This document shows positions 1 through 8,706 of a stretch of DNA of 64,000 nt, piece by piece. The DNA is from Paenibacillus sp. 1_12 (GTDB lineage: Bacteria > Bacillota > Bacilli > Paenibacillales > NBRC-103111), in NCBI RefSeq assembly GCF_900114475.1, contig NZ_FOTE01000017.1, forward strand, positions 58,115 to 122,114, in the 5' to 3' direction. The position numbers and the translations under genes were made by a program. The notes under the pieces were generated by a model that saw only the letters and a program-made list of their open reading frames with translations, made no database searches and was not told the origin of the DNA. The stretch's first letter is position 1. Each line of letters starts with the position of its first letter.

Positions 1-422
1 AAGAAGGTATAGTATCCGGTGGTGGTACTGCCCTTGTTAACGTATATGCGGCTGTAGCTGCTGTAAAAAGCAACGATGTTGATGAGCAAACTGGCGTGAA
101 CATTGTTCTGCGTGCTCTTGAAGAGCCTGTACGTACGATTGCAGCTAACGCGGGTCAAGAAGGTTCCGTTATCGTTGAGCGTCTGAAAAAAGAAGCTGTA
201 GGCATTGGGTACAACGCAGCAACTGGTGAATGGGTAAACATGTTCGACGCTGGTATCGTAGATCCAGCGAAAGTAACACGCTCCGCATTGCAAAATGCAG
301 CATCCGTTGCAGCTATCTTCTTAACTACTGAAGCGGTTATCGCTGACAAACCAGAAAAAGACAAACCAGCTATGCCTGATATGGGCGGAATGGGTGGCAT
401 GGGCGGAATGGGCGGCTTCTAA
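1..422 (+). CDS. groL: Chaperonin GroEL, C-terminal part (5' end outside window)
   Basis: This is the last ~139 codons of the 60-kDa chaperonin, a double-ring ATP-dependent protein-folding machine of the cytoplasm that works with GroES. The frame is open from base 3, so the gene enters from the left edge. Visible family signatures are [29 protein letters not shown] and GYNAATGEW (apical-to-equatorial return), then the flexible tail with repeated GGM units ending in GGF. The tail is the usual length and the stop at 420-422 is followed by a strong terminator. groES, normally just upstream, is not in the window. Identification is certain; only the truncation by the window edge limits it. Confidence 0.97.
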   Translation, partial: EGIVSGGGTALVNVYAAVAAVKSNDVDEQTGVNIVLRALEEPVRTIAANAGQEGSVIVERLKKEAVGIGYNAATGEWVNMFDAGIVDPAKVTRSALQNAASVAAIFLTTEAVIADKPEKDKPAMPDMGGMGGMGGMGGF

Positions 423-494
423 GAAGCGACCCGACTGCTTTCATATTGCGACCGTGGCCTCTTCTAGGAAAGGTTCAAGGCTGCAACTAACTTC

Positions 495-543
495 AAAAGA
501 GACCTTTTATGAGTTCAATGAACTTGTAGAAGGTCTCTTTTTT
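495..543 (+). terminator. Rho-independent terminator of groEL
   Basis: A 12-bp perfect stem (AAAAGAGACCTT at 495-506 with its complement at 530-541) runs into a T stretch. An inner GAGTTC/GAACTT pairing fills the loop. It lies 73 bases after the groEL stop. Confidence 0.9.
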
Positions 544-667
544 ATGGATTTATTTGTATGAAATTGTATTTTTATTATTAGGGTTCCCAATTCTGTTTGT
601 TTGGTGCTAGACTGATGATAGTATGCATCTCCGGATGCAACAGTCAAAATACGGAGGGATGATCGTG

Positions 668-1432
668 ATGTATTTGCCATTGGAGCATAAAGCAGCCATT
701 GTGACCGGAGGTGCTAGCGGCATCGGATATAGTATCGTTAAAGGCTTGGCGCGTGCTGGTGCGAGCGTTATCATCGCTGATATGAATGAACAAGGAGCTG
801 AGGCTGCTGAGGCGCTGGTTCAGGAAGGATTGAACGTCACTTTCGTTCAGGGAGATATTACGTTATCCGCGGATGCACAACGAATTGCAAGCAAGGCAGT
901 CGAGCATTTAGGAGGATTGGATATTCTCGTTAATAATGCGGGTATTTATCCGCGCAGCATGATGCAGGATACGACAGAAGAGTTGTGGGATAGGGTCATG
1001 TCGATCAATTTGAAGGGAGTCTTTTTGATGTGCCAGGCGGCAGTACCGTGGCTGAAGAAACGTGGGGGCGGTGCTATTATTAATATGAGCTCAAGCCATG
1101 CGGCCATCGGATCACCCGAGCTATTCGCCTATGCGGTTTCCAAAGGAGGCATATCGACGTTAACCCGAAATTTGGCTGGTGCCCTTACCAGAGACCGGAT
1201 CCGTGTCAACGCTATTAATCCAGGCTGGGTGGCGACGGAACGGGAAATTGAGGTACGGGCCTTGGATGGGCAAACCTATGAGTGGTTGGTTGAGAGAGGT
1301 AAAATGCTACCGCTTGGCCGCTTGCAAACAGGTGAAGATTCGGCAGGAGTGGCAGTATTTCTGGCAAGCGATCATGCCAGCCAGATTACCGGACAAATCA
1401 TTCAAATAGATGGGGGCAATGAGGTATCATAG
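668..1432 (+). CDS. SDR-family NAD(P)-dependent oxidoreductase
   Basis: Classical short-chain dehydrogenase/reductase of ~254 residues, a soluble one-domain Rossmann enzyme. Visible elements are the N-terminal cofactor motif TGGASGIG, NNAG, the catalytic serine region (NMSSSHA), the catalytic YAVSK (Tyr/Lys four apart) and the C-terminal SDHASQITGQ with DGG tail typical of FabG-like members. The frame is open further upstream to ATG 623. The ribosome site GGAGG at 653-657 favours GTG 665 or ATG 668, and I chose 668. It is monocistronic, between the groEL terminator and a convergent gene. The substrate cannot be read from the sequence; FabG-like homologues act on ketones, sugars or steroids. 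Confidence 0.88.
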   Translation: MYLPLEHKAAIVTGGASGIGYSIVKGLARAGASVIIADMNEQGAEAAEALVQEGLNVTFVQGDITLSADAQRIASKAVEHLGGLDILVNNAGIYPRSMMQDTTEELWDRVMSINLKGVFLMCQAAVPWLKKRGGGAIINMSSSHAAIGSPELFAYAVSKGGISTLTRNLAGALTRDRIRVNAINPGWVATEREIEVRALDGQTYEWLVERGKMLPLGRLQTGEDSAGVAVFLASDHASQITGQIIQIDGGNEVS

Positions 1433-1471
1433 GTATATGTTGAACGGAGTTTGAACCACGACCAGGATGAC

Positions 1472-1532
1472 AATAAATAAGCATCACTACCCTATCGCCA
1501 CATCGTGTAAGGGTGACTAGAAGCTTATTTAC
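1472..1532. terminator. Imperfect inverted repeat between convergent genes
   Basis: AATAAGC-x-TCAC-x-ACCCT at 1477-1492 is mirrored imperfectly by AGGGTGACTAGAAGCTTATT at 1510-1529. It lies between the ends of a rightward SDR gene and a leftward gene, so a two-way terminator is plausible. There is no strong T tract. Confidence 0.35.
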
Positions 1533-1596
1533 TGCGGTTTCGGGCTACATAAGGTTTATAGGGTTATTGAAGGCAGAGGGGCACGTGAGCCAGCTA

Positions 1597-2103
1597 TTAG
1601 GTGGCTGTGTGTTCCTCTGCCATATTTAGCAGCAGATCTGTAAATAAGTAAAGCTGATGAAGAACAAGCGCGTTTTGGCGGTCCAAGTGCTCAAGGGCCT
1701 GTGGGCTGCCGAGCCAGTCTCGGTGCAGGAGGGTGTTGTGTTTAAAATAAAGCACTCTCGTATCCGTAAACAGACCAAATCCGCCTAGGGGCAGTTGGAT
1801 ATTGATTTTCGCTGTTTCTGCCAGCAGTTTAGTATAGGTTGAGGGAGGGACATTGCTTCTCAGCACAGCAAATGTTTGCAATATGGCAATACCCTCCTGA
1901 GTGAACGATTCCATCCCTGGGAGGAAGCATAATTCCAGGTCAATTAGAGAAGGGCGTTCGCCGATTTCATCAAAGCGTACAATCAAGGAAGGATAGGGCG
2001 ATTCCTTTGTTGGTTCAGCCCATTGGTTAAGAATGTCGAGCTTCAGGTAATATTGTTGAAATTGGCGGAGAAATGAATCCGTAAATTCGAAAGCAGATGC
2101 CAT
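1597..2103 (-). CDS. YbjN/CesT-like small protein, possible chaperone of the upstream gene product
   Basis: A 168-residue soluble protein with no signal peptide or membrane segment. I do not recognise a named family with certainty. The pattern resembles the YbjN/type III-secretion-chaperone fold: an N-terminal helix, a beta strand with charged ends (LIDLELCFLPG), a central helix, then INIQLPLGGFGLF, a strand-turn-strand (TRVLYFKHNTLL) and a long amphipathic C-terminal helix rich in Leu. The start is ATG with an AAGGAGGT site seven bases upstream. It is the second gene of a leftward pair, 72 bases after the stop of the eCIS-motif protein. The size, fold pattern and adjacency to one large effector-like gene suggest a dedicated chaperone, but this is inference. 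Confidence 0.6.
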   Translation of the reverse strand: MASAFEFTDSFLRQFQQYYLKLDILNQWAEPTKESPYPSLIVRFDEIGERPSLIDLELCFLPGMESFTQEGIAILQTFAVLRSNVPPSTYTKLLAETAKINIQLPLGGFGLFTDTRVLYFKHNTLLHRDWLGSPQALEHLDRQNALVLHQLYLFTDLLLNMAEEHTAT

Positions 2104-2175
2104 AGGTTATACCTCCTTACATAGGCTGATCTTTGCGAAAACAGGCAAGCGATTATCACGAAAAGGTTAACGAAA

Positions 2176-4071
2176 TCAAGTATGCAGCTTTTTGGCGATC
2201 AAATCTTTGCCTGGTTTTTTCTTAAGTCGGTTGACCTCAAGTCCAATACCTTCAATAACTGACTTAGCCTCATCATCCTGACCGGCGACGCCACCTTCAT
2301 AGAGCATTGACGCGAGATCGGTTACAAGCTGATTATAGCATTGTCCTACATTGTTGAAGCCATATGCTTCCAGAACACCTTGTCGTACCTTTTCGCGGCT
2401 AAGTCCTGCATTTTCTGGTTTGGCCATCTCTTTATCAATGTTCAGAGCTTTGTCGACGAAGGTTTCCTTCCGTTTTGATTTTTTGTAAAATTTGACGATA
2501 GCCCCGATCCCACCGAGAATAGCAGCGGCTGCGAGCAGAATTGGACCGACTGGAGACAAAGCAGCTGCGATCATAACAGCGCCTCCTGCGATCATTAGCG
2601 CTCCTTTGGCGGCCGTTATGGCGCTTTTGGTCTTGTTAATAGCTTGGGTGGATCCGCCCAGATTGGCAGCAAGACCTAGATCCCCCTGATGTGGTTTAGT
2701 TTGATCGTTCTCATTCATACTACCTTGAGCTCCAAAACCTTTTTCAAGCTCTGCGAGTTTCTTCTGGTTTCTGCTGCTTTCTACGTAACCGGCAACTCCT
2801 CCAGCCAGGTAGGCTGCACCTCCTACAACGCCAGCCGCACCTGCAGCAGCGGTAGCCGTACCGCTAGCAGCCATGCCTCCTAACGTTCTGACACCATTAA
2901 CGGTACCCGCGGTAAAACGAGTCAAATCAGCAGCGCCGCCTGAAGCCTCGGAGCCCAATACTTCTGCTTTTCCAGCTGCTGACAAGCTTGAATCATAGTT
3001 TTCAGAAGCATTATAAATTTGCGATACGGATGCAACTCCGCTCAGTACGCCAGCTGCCGGTGCTACTGCATTCGCCACCGAAAGAGCGCCTCCGGCACCT
3101 AGTGTATTGCTGAGCGCGGCCGTACCGGATACCCCGCTCGTAGCCCCTGAAGTACCGATGGCTGTATAGGCCGCATAGTCACGTGCCTGATCTGCATTGT
3201 AATTGGTAATGTTCTTGGCCTTGGCTTCACGGCTAATTTCTGAGAAACGGTCCCAGTCTATGGTTTTGGTAAAAATACCGGTGAGCATCGTGCTTTTAAC
3301 TTTATCTATACTGGGGGATCGCTCATTACCGCACATGACTTTGATAGCGGACATTTTTTCTCCTGCAGTCAGATCATCGAAATATCCGAATAATCCAGCC
3401 TTCTTTTCCTTCACTGCACGTTCCTTCAGCCACTTATATACCACATTATAGTTTTGATATGAGGTCAAATCCTTGGTGGGAGCAGGACGGGCTGCTGGGG
3501 GAATGACTGCTGCAGAAGGTGCAGCCGTAGGTCCAGCAGTTGTTGGAGCGGCTGCACCGGCAGCTGGGGCAAGAGCAGGAGCAGCTTCAATCTGTGTGCT
3601 AGGAGCGGGTACAGAAGCAGGAGCCATAGCAGCTTCAGTTGGTGCACCAGCAGCAGGGACAGAAGCAGGAGCGGCTAAGATAGGTGCGCCAGCAGCAGGA
3701 GCAGCATGAGCTGCCCCAACCGGTGCTCCTGCTGCAGAATCTACAACCGCAGGGACATCAGCTGCCGGAGCAGCTATTGGATAACTAGCTGCAGCCTCGG
3801 CGGCTATTTCAGGTGCTTCCGCTGCAGCTGCACGTTGAATGGTCATCACGTTACCTGTACGGGGTGAAGCTGAAAACATACGTTGTATAGCCTGATTCCC
3901 TACAGTGCGCTGCATATGTATAATGTTTTCCTTGGACAAACCATGAGCTCGAGAATGAATGGCACTACCCTGCATCGTGGCATTCATGAATGGTTGCTGT
4001 TGAATAGGTAAAGCTTGATTCGTTGAGGGGCTTTTTATAGCCTTATTTTTGACATTGGATTGTTCAAGCAT
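2176..4071 (-). CDS. Large protein with eCIS-associated N-terminal motif and glycine-zipper hydrophobic segments
   Basis: A 631-residue protein. ATG 4071 is chosen because AGGAGG lies six bases upstream; a TTG five codons earlier overlaps that site. Residues 54-65 read QRTVGNQAIQRM, followed by a second IQR, which matches the L/M-Q-R-x-x-G-N-x-A motif common at the N-terminus of DUF4157-type and other eCIS cargo proteins. Residues ~75-190 are an Ala/Pro-rich low-complexity linker. Next comes a mixed domain containing YKWLKERAV. Two regions of small hydrophobic residues with Gly/Ala zippers follow; the second, ~470-520, is followed by a KFYKKSKRK cluster and looks membrane-inserting. The C-terminus is a charged helical domain. 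There is no signal peptide and no enzyme motif. A toxin or cargo role is inferred from motif and architecture; the structural injection genes are absent here. Confidence 0.65.
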   Translation of the reverse strand: MLEQSNVKNKAIKSPSTNQALPIQQQPFMNATMQGSAIHSRAHGLSKENIIHMQRTVGNQAIQRMFSASPRTGNVMTIQRAAAAEAPEIAAEAAASYPIAAPAADVPAVVDSAAGAPVGAAHAAPAAGAPILAAPASVPAAGAPTEAAMAPASVPAPSTQIEAAPALAPAAGAAAPTTAGPTAAPSAAVIPPAARPAPTKDLTSYQNYNVVYKWLKERAVKEKKAGLFGYFDDLTAGEKMSAIKVMCGNERSPSIDKVKSTMLTGIFTKTIDWDRFSEISREAKAKNITNYNADQARDYAAYTAIGTSGATSGVSGTAALSNTLGAGGALSVANAVAPAAGVLSGVASVSQIYNASENYDSSLSAAGKAEVLGSEASGGAADLTRFTAGTVNGVRTLGGMAASGTATAAAGAAGVVGGAAYLAGGVAGYVESSRNQKKLAELEKGFGAQGSMNENDQTKPHQGDLGLAANLGGSTQAINKTKSAITAAKGALMIAGGAVMIAAALSPVGPILLAAAAILGGIGAIVKFYKKSKRKETFVDKALNIDKEMAKPENAGLSREKVRQGVLEAYGFNNVGQCYNQLVTDLASMLYEGGVAGQDDEAKSVIEGIGLEVNRLKKKPGKDLIAKKLHT

Positions 4072-4272
4072 CAGAATCCTCCTCAAAAAAAGTCTATCTT
4101 TATGATAGCATATTATTGGAAGTAAAATACTTTATTACTATTAAATATATAGGTTTTTAAAAAGTAAGAAAGATAAAGATAGGGTACTCAGGAGGATCAT
4201 AGCGTTTGTATGCGGCAGTGTCGAAAGCGATCCAAGGATAAAGTAATGTTTTGAAAGCTAGGGTGCAGTTAT

Positions 4273-4383
4273 AAAAAAAGCTGCTTCGATACATATATGA
4301 AATGTGACCTGATCAGCCGATACTTTGTAATAAGTATCTTACTTCAGGTTTAAATTAGGTTCAGGTTCTGGCAGCTTTTTTAA
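4273..4383. other. Structured intergenic element with nested inverted repeats
   Basis: The interval 4072-4388 holds no gene. Inside it, AAAAAAAGCTGC near 4274 pairs with GGCAGCTTTTTT ending near 4382. Within that, ACCTGA pairs with TCAGGT, and inside that GATACTT pairs with AAGTATC around a six-base loop. The nested stems plus a final T run on the plus strand could be a small RNA with terminator or a decayed miniature element. Confidence 0.4.
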
Positions 4384-4388
4384 GCATG

Positions 4389-4420
4389 CAAAAAAGACCC
4401 GATACCGAAGTATCGAGTCC
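4389..4420 (-). terminator. Rho-independent terminator of the SLH gene
   Basis: On the minus strand GACTCGATAC, a TTCG tetraloop and GTATCGGGTC are followed by TTTTTT. It lies 14 bases after the stop of the SLH protein gene. Confidence 0.9.
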
Positions 4421-4433
4421 CAGTTGTTTAAAA

Positions 4434-6080
4434 CTAGTTGATGAAGTTAGCAGTACTCAAGAAACGTTTCAACATCGTTGCAGATTGTGCACGAGTTGCT
4501 TTGCTTGCAGAACCGATTGTATCATCAGTCAAGCCATTGATAATACCAGCGTTAACTGCAGCAGCGATTTCCTTTTGAGCCCATACAATTTTGTTGGAAT
4601 CTTTGAACTTGCTCAAAACGGATTGTGGATCAGATACATTAGTGCTGATGCTAGCATAGTCCATCGCGCGAATAACCATAGCTGCTAACTCTTCACGAGT
4701 AATTTGAGCATCAGGACGGAATGTGTTGTCTTCGTATCCATTAATAATGCCTGCATAAGTAGCTGTTGCTACCGTGCTTGCATACCAAGCATCCGATTTC
4801 ACATCTGTAAATGTGCTAGCAGGTGCAGCAGGTGTCAAACCAAGGGAACGAACAGCTAATGCTGCAAATTCAGCACGAGTGATGTTACGTTCTGGTTCGA
4901 AAGTTGTATCTGTGGAGCCTTCTACAACAAGCTTGTTAGCAAGAAGCTCAACATCAGCTTTGGACCAGTGGGAAGCAACGTCAGCAAAACTTTTGTTGTT
5001 TTCAACAACAGTGTAAATACTGTTACCATTACGTTTAATAGTAGCAACATTTTTACCATCAACTGTAGAGAATGTTGCAGGAACAAAGCTTACTTTTTTC
5101 GTTGTTTCGTTGTACAAAACACCTGTTGTTTTGGAAGCATCAACAGCCTTGGAAGTATTAACTGAACGGGAAACATACGTTTTACCAAAGTCAACCGAAG
5201 TTGTTTTGCCATCTTTGCCAACAGCCGTTACATTAAAGTCAACAGCATCAGCCAATTGCGTACCGCCAACAGCTGCAGCAGCTGCTTTAACAGCGTCAGA
5301 TGTAGTGGAATCTACTTTTGCAATAGTAACTTTAATTTTCAAATCTTTAACTTCAATACCCAAAGATTTAGCCAGATCATCCAATTTCAAAACGGAAACC
5401 GGCAATACATAAGTACCGAAATCATTAGTAATTGTAATTGTTTTGGATCCATTACTTACCAGAGAAGAAGCAGGAAGCAATGCAATTGTACCGGAAAGTT
5501 TTAACGTAACATCGCCAGCTGTCAATGCGTTAGTTAAAGTATAGGAGTCAACGGAACCGTCACTTGACACGGAAATTGTCCCGTTGTTGAATGACCCTCC
5601 ACCACCGCCACTACCGTTACTGCTAGATGATCCACCAGTGTATGTAGATGAAGTGTTATACAAGGTTTGGTAAGCAGATTCAAACACGGATACGTTACCT
5701 TGGTAAACTGCAGTGTTTACACTTACAAGATTGTACGCGTTTGATATCGTTTGTGAGAAATTGTAGATATAGTTGCCACCAGAATAAGTCGCTTTAGTTG
5801 TAGTGAGTAATACATCGCCGCCTTTGATTCTAACATACACAGCATTACTTACTCCATCAGCATAAACATCTGAATAAACAGTTCCAGTAACAGTCCCATC
5901 CTTGTATGTAAGACTACTGAATCCTGCAGTTGCAGCAAAGGCCAATACTGGAACCATGATTGCAATAATAAGCGTCAATGAAAGCATTGCAGATATTTTC
6001 TTGATAAATGTACGATTTAACACAGTATTCCTCCTATTTGTTTCTCTGTTTAAGTTGTTTTTCATATTTAAATTCGCCAT
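4434..6080 (-). CDS. Secreted S-layer homology (SLH) domain surface protein
   Basis: A 548-residue exported protein. A long positively charged N-region precedes a hydrophobic signal core (LSLTLIIAIMVPVLAFA), with cleavage likely near residue 50 (AFA-AT). Residues ~55-150 are a beta-rich domain with a Tyr/Ser/Thr-rich strand pattern, then a Ser/Gly linker (~150-170). Residues ~190-360 form a module shared with the C-terminus of the giant pectinase at 36.3-44.6 kb. Three SLH repeats follow (~365-545; FADVASHW, ITRAEFAAL, ITREELAAM), which bind pyruvylated secondary cell-wall polymer. Start ATG 6080 has AGGGAGG eight bases upstream. A terminator follows. It lies beside the glycan locus and is a plausible glycosylation target or a structural S-layer-like protein; its N-terminal domain is unassigned. 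Confidence 0.85.
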   Translation of the reverse strand: MANLNMKNNLNRETNRRNTVLNRTFIKKISAMLSLTLIIAIMVPVLAFAATAGFSSLTYKDGTVTGTVYSDVYADGVSNAVYVRIKGGDVLLTTTKATYSGGNYIYNFSQTISNAYNLVSVNTAVYQGNVSVFESAYQTLYNTSSTYTGGSSSSNGSGGGGGSFNNGTISVSSDGSVDSYTLTNALTAGDVTLKLSGTIALLPASSLVSNGSKTITITNDFGTYVLPVSVLKLDDLAKSLGIEVKDLKIKVTIAKVDSTTSDAVKAAAAAVGGTQLADAVDFNVTAVGKDGKTTSVDFGKTYVSRSVNTSKAVDASKTTGVLYNETTKKVSFVPATFSTVDGKNVATIKRNGNSIYTVVENNKSFADVASHWSKADVELLANKLVVEGSTDTTFEPERNITRAEFAALAVRSLGLTPAAPASTFTDVKSDAWYASTVATATYAGIINGYEDNTFRPDAQITREELAAMVIRAMDYASISTNVSDPQSVLSKFKDSNKIVWAQKEIAAAVNAGIINGLTDDTIGSASKATRAQSATMLKRFLSTANFIN

Positions 6081-6261
6081 TCTCGATTCACCTCCCTTCC
6101 AGCGAAGATTGTATTATAACAAGGCTTATGCCTTTGTTAAATCGATATTAAATATACTTAAATAAAATTTTAAAATACAATCTATATCTTATCATGGATA
6201 GACAGTCTATGGTAGCAAATTGGTAAAAAAGTTACTTCCAAATAATAGGACGTAAGTTACG

Positions 6262-8706
6262 CTAGAAAGTTGCGTTGACCAACTTATTTATCTCATCACG
6301 TTCTTTTGGATCCTTGGCGATCAGTTTGTCATAAAGCGGTTGATCGGTTTTATTTTGCTTTTGCAAGGCGGCTAGATACCATCTGGCTAGTTCACGATTA
6401 GCTGCATCTTCAAATTGATCAGTAATATACGTTTTTAAGAAGCTGTCAGATGATGCATATTGCCCGCGAATAAATTCGATTTGACCAAGGTTGAATGCCA
6501 TATTGCGAGTCACATTAAAAGCACGCCCCTGAACTTGCTCTTTAGGGAGACTCTCCAGTTCCTTCATTTTGCTTAGGACTTTAGCATAGACTTCAAACGA
6601 ATGGTTCCAGTATTGGACTTTTAAAGCATCATTTCGTTCCATTCTGGCTTTTTCAGATAGAGTCAGATCAAGGGAAATCGTTTTTTCGTACAAGGTAATG
6701 TCCCAAGAGAAATTATTAGTTTGGGCATTTGCTATTTCTTGTGCTTTAACATACTGCTCTTTTACTAGATAAGCCTTCATTTCCTGCTCGATTAAATAAC
6801 GATTGTTTGATTCATCTGTCTTTAATTGGTTGATAAGAGTAAGCATTTGATTATAAAAATTTTCATCTTTTGTCTGTTGGTATGCTTGAAATAATATATC
6901 AATTTTATACAAGCTATAATCCGGCTGATTCTTATGAATACTTAATGCTTTATCGAGTGGAATGAATATTTCATTAATCGATTTATTGCTGTTAGCCGTA
7001 GCCAATGCATTCTGGAATGAACTATTTGCACTAAGGTTTTGAGCAGATATGAAAAACATGATGATCGATAAAACGAAAAGAGAAGCTGGATAAATTTTAT
7101 TAATGTAAGTGAGTGCAGGTTTCTTTATCAAACTCGATTTAGGTATTAAAGAGATATGAGAAATCATCGCTCCCAAGCTCAAGAAAACAAGTACTCCTAT
7201 GAATACATAGCTAAGATCAAAGTCGATTATGCTGTGAATAAGTAGAGATATTGTGACAATATAGAAAATGTGACGATCCTGACCTTGGTCCGAGGACTTG
7301 ATATGATAACGAATATATAGCCCAAAGACATAAGCAAGAAAACCAATAAGCACTAGAATACCTACAGTTCCCGTCTCCACTAAATATTGCATAAAAAAGT
7401 TGTGGGCTTGTCTGCTAACGTACGGATAACTTTGATACTTCTCGTAAAGAGCCGCCCAAGCACCGCCACCTGCACCTAGAATTGGGTAGTCCTCAAAAAG
7501 TTTTAGGGCATCCTTGTTAAAAGAATTTCTTTCCAAAACACTGTGCTGAGCAAAATTAATATTTTCGATACGTTGTTTAATGTAGTCTGGTAAAAGATTA
7601 GTGGCCCCTGTATTGCCAAAAAGTAAAAATACGCCTAAGGCCCCTATAATTAATGCAGCTGCTGGTAATAAAATGGTTGCAAACTTCATTTTTATCTTGG
7701 ACTCAGTGAAACTTTCCAGTATAGGAAATACATATTTTTGCAACAGCCATATAACAATTGCAAATCCTGCTGAAACGCCTATTAAGGTCCATAACCCGCC
7801 CGCCGCCGTGGTAAGGTTTTGATGCAAGTAAAATTGTTCCCCGACTTCCGTAATCTTGCTTAGGATTAGAAGTGATATCAAGAAAGACACGCCAAGATAT
7901 ATAAACATGAAGATTTGTTTGGATATTTTCATAAAAGGTAATATTAGCAGCAAGACGATAGGTAAAATGACAAGGCCGCCGCGTGATAGTGTTAGGAAAA
8001 AAGAAATGATGATAGGTACGCACATAAAGGCATTAATCATAATAACAGCTGGCTTTTTGCTGGAAACCATTAAATAAACAGCGCTTAATAACAAAGCAAT
8101 GAGAAAAGCAGCGTAAGAGTTGGCATATTGAAAAGTAGAGGTAAGTCGCAATTGGTTTTCTGCTGACATTACAGCGTCGCGATATTCCATTTTGTTAGGG
8201 AGGTCTACAAACCAACTTACCATTCTTGCAGCCCATTCCTTATAACCCAACCAATTGATCATTCCAAACCATACGACTGCATAACCGGAACCCATTAAGC
8301 TACAAGTTATGATTTGACTGCCTAATTTACTTCTGCACAAGTAAACACCGAGTATAAAGAAGATTGCATATAACATCTGAATATACAGCATGTTAGTCGC
8401 GTAGTAATGTGATGCCTCGGAAACTTTCGCAAGTAAGTATGTGAATGGAAGCAGCCAAACCAATAAAGTAAGAATATCCCGATGATCTTTCAGCTTCCAG
8501 TTGTAGAATAAATACAAGGATGCAATGAGCAGTACAATGAAACCCCACACTAAGGAAGTATAAATAGAACGTTCAAAATCAAAGGTATTGCCGTTAAACA
8601 ATGCTTTTTGAAAAGGTGCCCAAAATAAAAAAAATACAACAAAAGCAGAAAGCAGCCAAAACAGGATCGATTTTTTTTCCTCAATCTCTATAGCCTTTTT
8701 ATTCAT
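6262..8706 (-). CDS. Wzy/O-antigen-ligase-family membrane protein with TPR-like tail (WsaB-like)
   Basis: An 814-residue polytopic membrane protein. The first ~560 residues carry a dozen or more membrane helices. A large external loop contains LERNSFNKDALKLFEDYPILG and GAGGGAW, typical of the Wzy_C domain (ERNxxxxxAL...P..G.G). The remaining ~240 residues are soluble, helical and repeat-like (TPR-like; Tyr/Ala pattern, YLVKEQYVKAQEIA). Known members polymerise lipid-linked repeats or ligate finished glycan to an acceptor. In S-layer glycan clusters WsaB has this architecture and is proposed as the protein O-oligosaccharyltransferase. Its ATG overlaps the end of the upstream GT4 gene by eight bases, and AAGGAGC lies upstream. 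It is the last gene of the leftward operon. Ligase versus polymerase cannot be settled, but the ABC exporter in the locus favours ligase. Confidence 0.8.
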   Translation of the reverse strand: MNKKAIEIEEKKSILFWLLSAFVVFFLFWAPFQKALFNGNTFDFERSIYTSLVWGFIVLLIASLYLFYNWKLKDHRDILTLLVWLLPFTYLLAKVSEASHYYATNMLYIQMLYAIFFILGVYLCRSKLGSQIITCSLMGSGYAVVWFGMINWLGYKEWAARMVSWFVDLPNKMEYRDAVMSAENQLRLTSTFQYANSYAAFLIALLLSAVYLMVSSKKPAVIMINAFMCVPIIISFFLTLSRGGLVILPIVLLLILPFMKISKQIFMFIYLGVSFLISLLILSKITEVGEQFYLHQNLTTAAGGLWTLIGVSAGFAIVIWLLQKYVFPILESFTESKIKMKFATILLPAAALIIGALGVFLLFGNTGATNLLPDYIKQRIENINFAQHSVLERNSFNKDALKLFEDYPILGAGGGAWAALYEKYQSYPYVSRQAHNFFMQYLVETGTVGILVLIGFLAYVFGLYIRYHIKSSDQGQDRHIFYIVTISLLIHSIIDFDLSYVFIGVLVFLSLGAMISHISLIPKSSLIKKPALTYINKIYPASLFVLSIIMFFISAQNLSANSSFQNALATANSNKSINEIFIPLDKALSIHKNQPDYSLYKIDILFQAYQQTKDENFYNQMLTLINQLKTDESNNRYLIEQEMKAYLVKEQYVKAQEIANAQTNNFSWDITLYEKTISLDLTLSEKARMERNDALKVQYWNHSFEVYAKVLSKMKELESLPKEQVQGRAFNVTRNMAFNLGQIEFIRGQYASSDSFLKTYITDQFEDAANRELARWYLAALQKQNKTDQPLYDKLIAKDPKERDEINKLVNATF

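Noticed and set aside
155..400. Open frame of 81 codons on the minus strand inside groEL
   Set aside because: It is the complement of the GGM-rich groEL tail; no ribosome site or family motif.
3465..3709. Plus and minus frames across the Ala/Pro-rich linker of the eCIS-motif protein
   Set aside because: They mirror low-complexity GC-rich repeats; the minus-strand gene in the third frame is the real one.
1597..4071. Idea that a complete contractile injection system is encoded here
   Set aside because: No sheath, tube, baseplate or AAA+ gene is present in the window; only the cargo-like and chaperone-like genes are seen.
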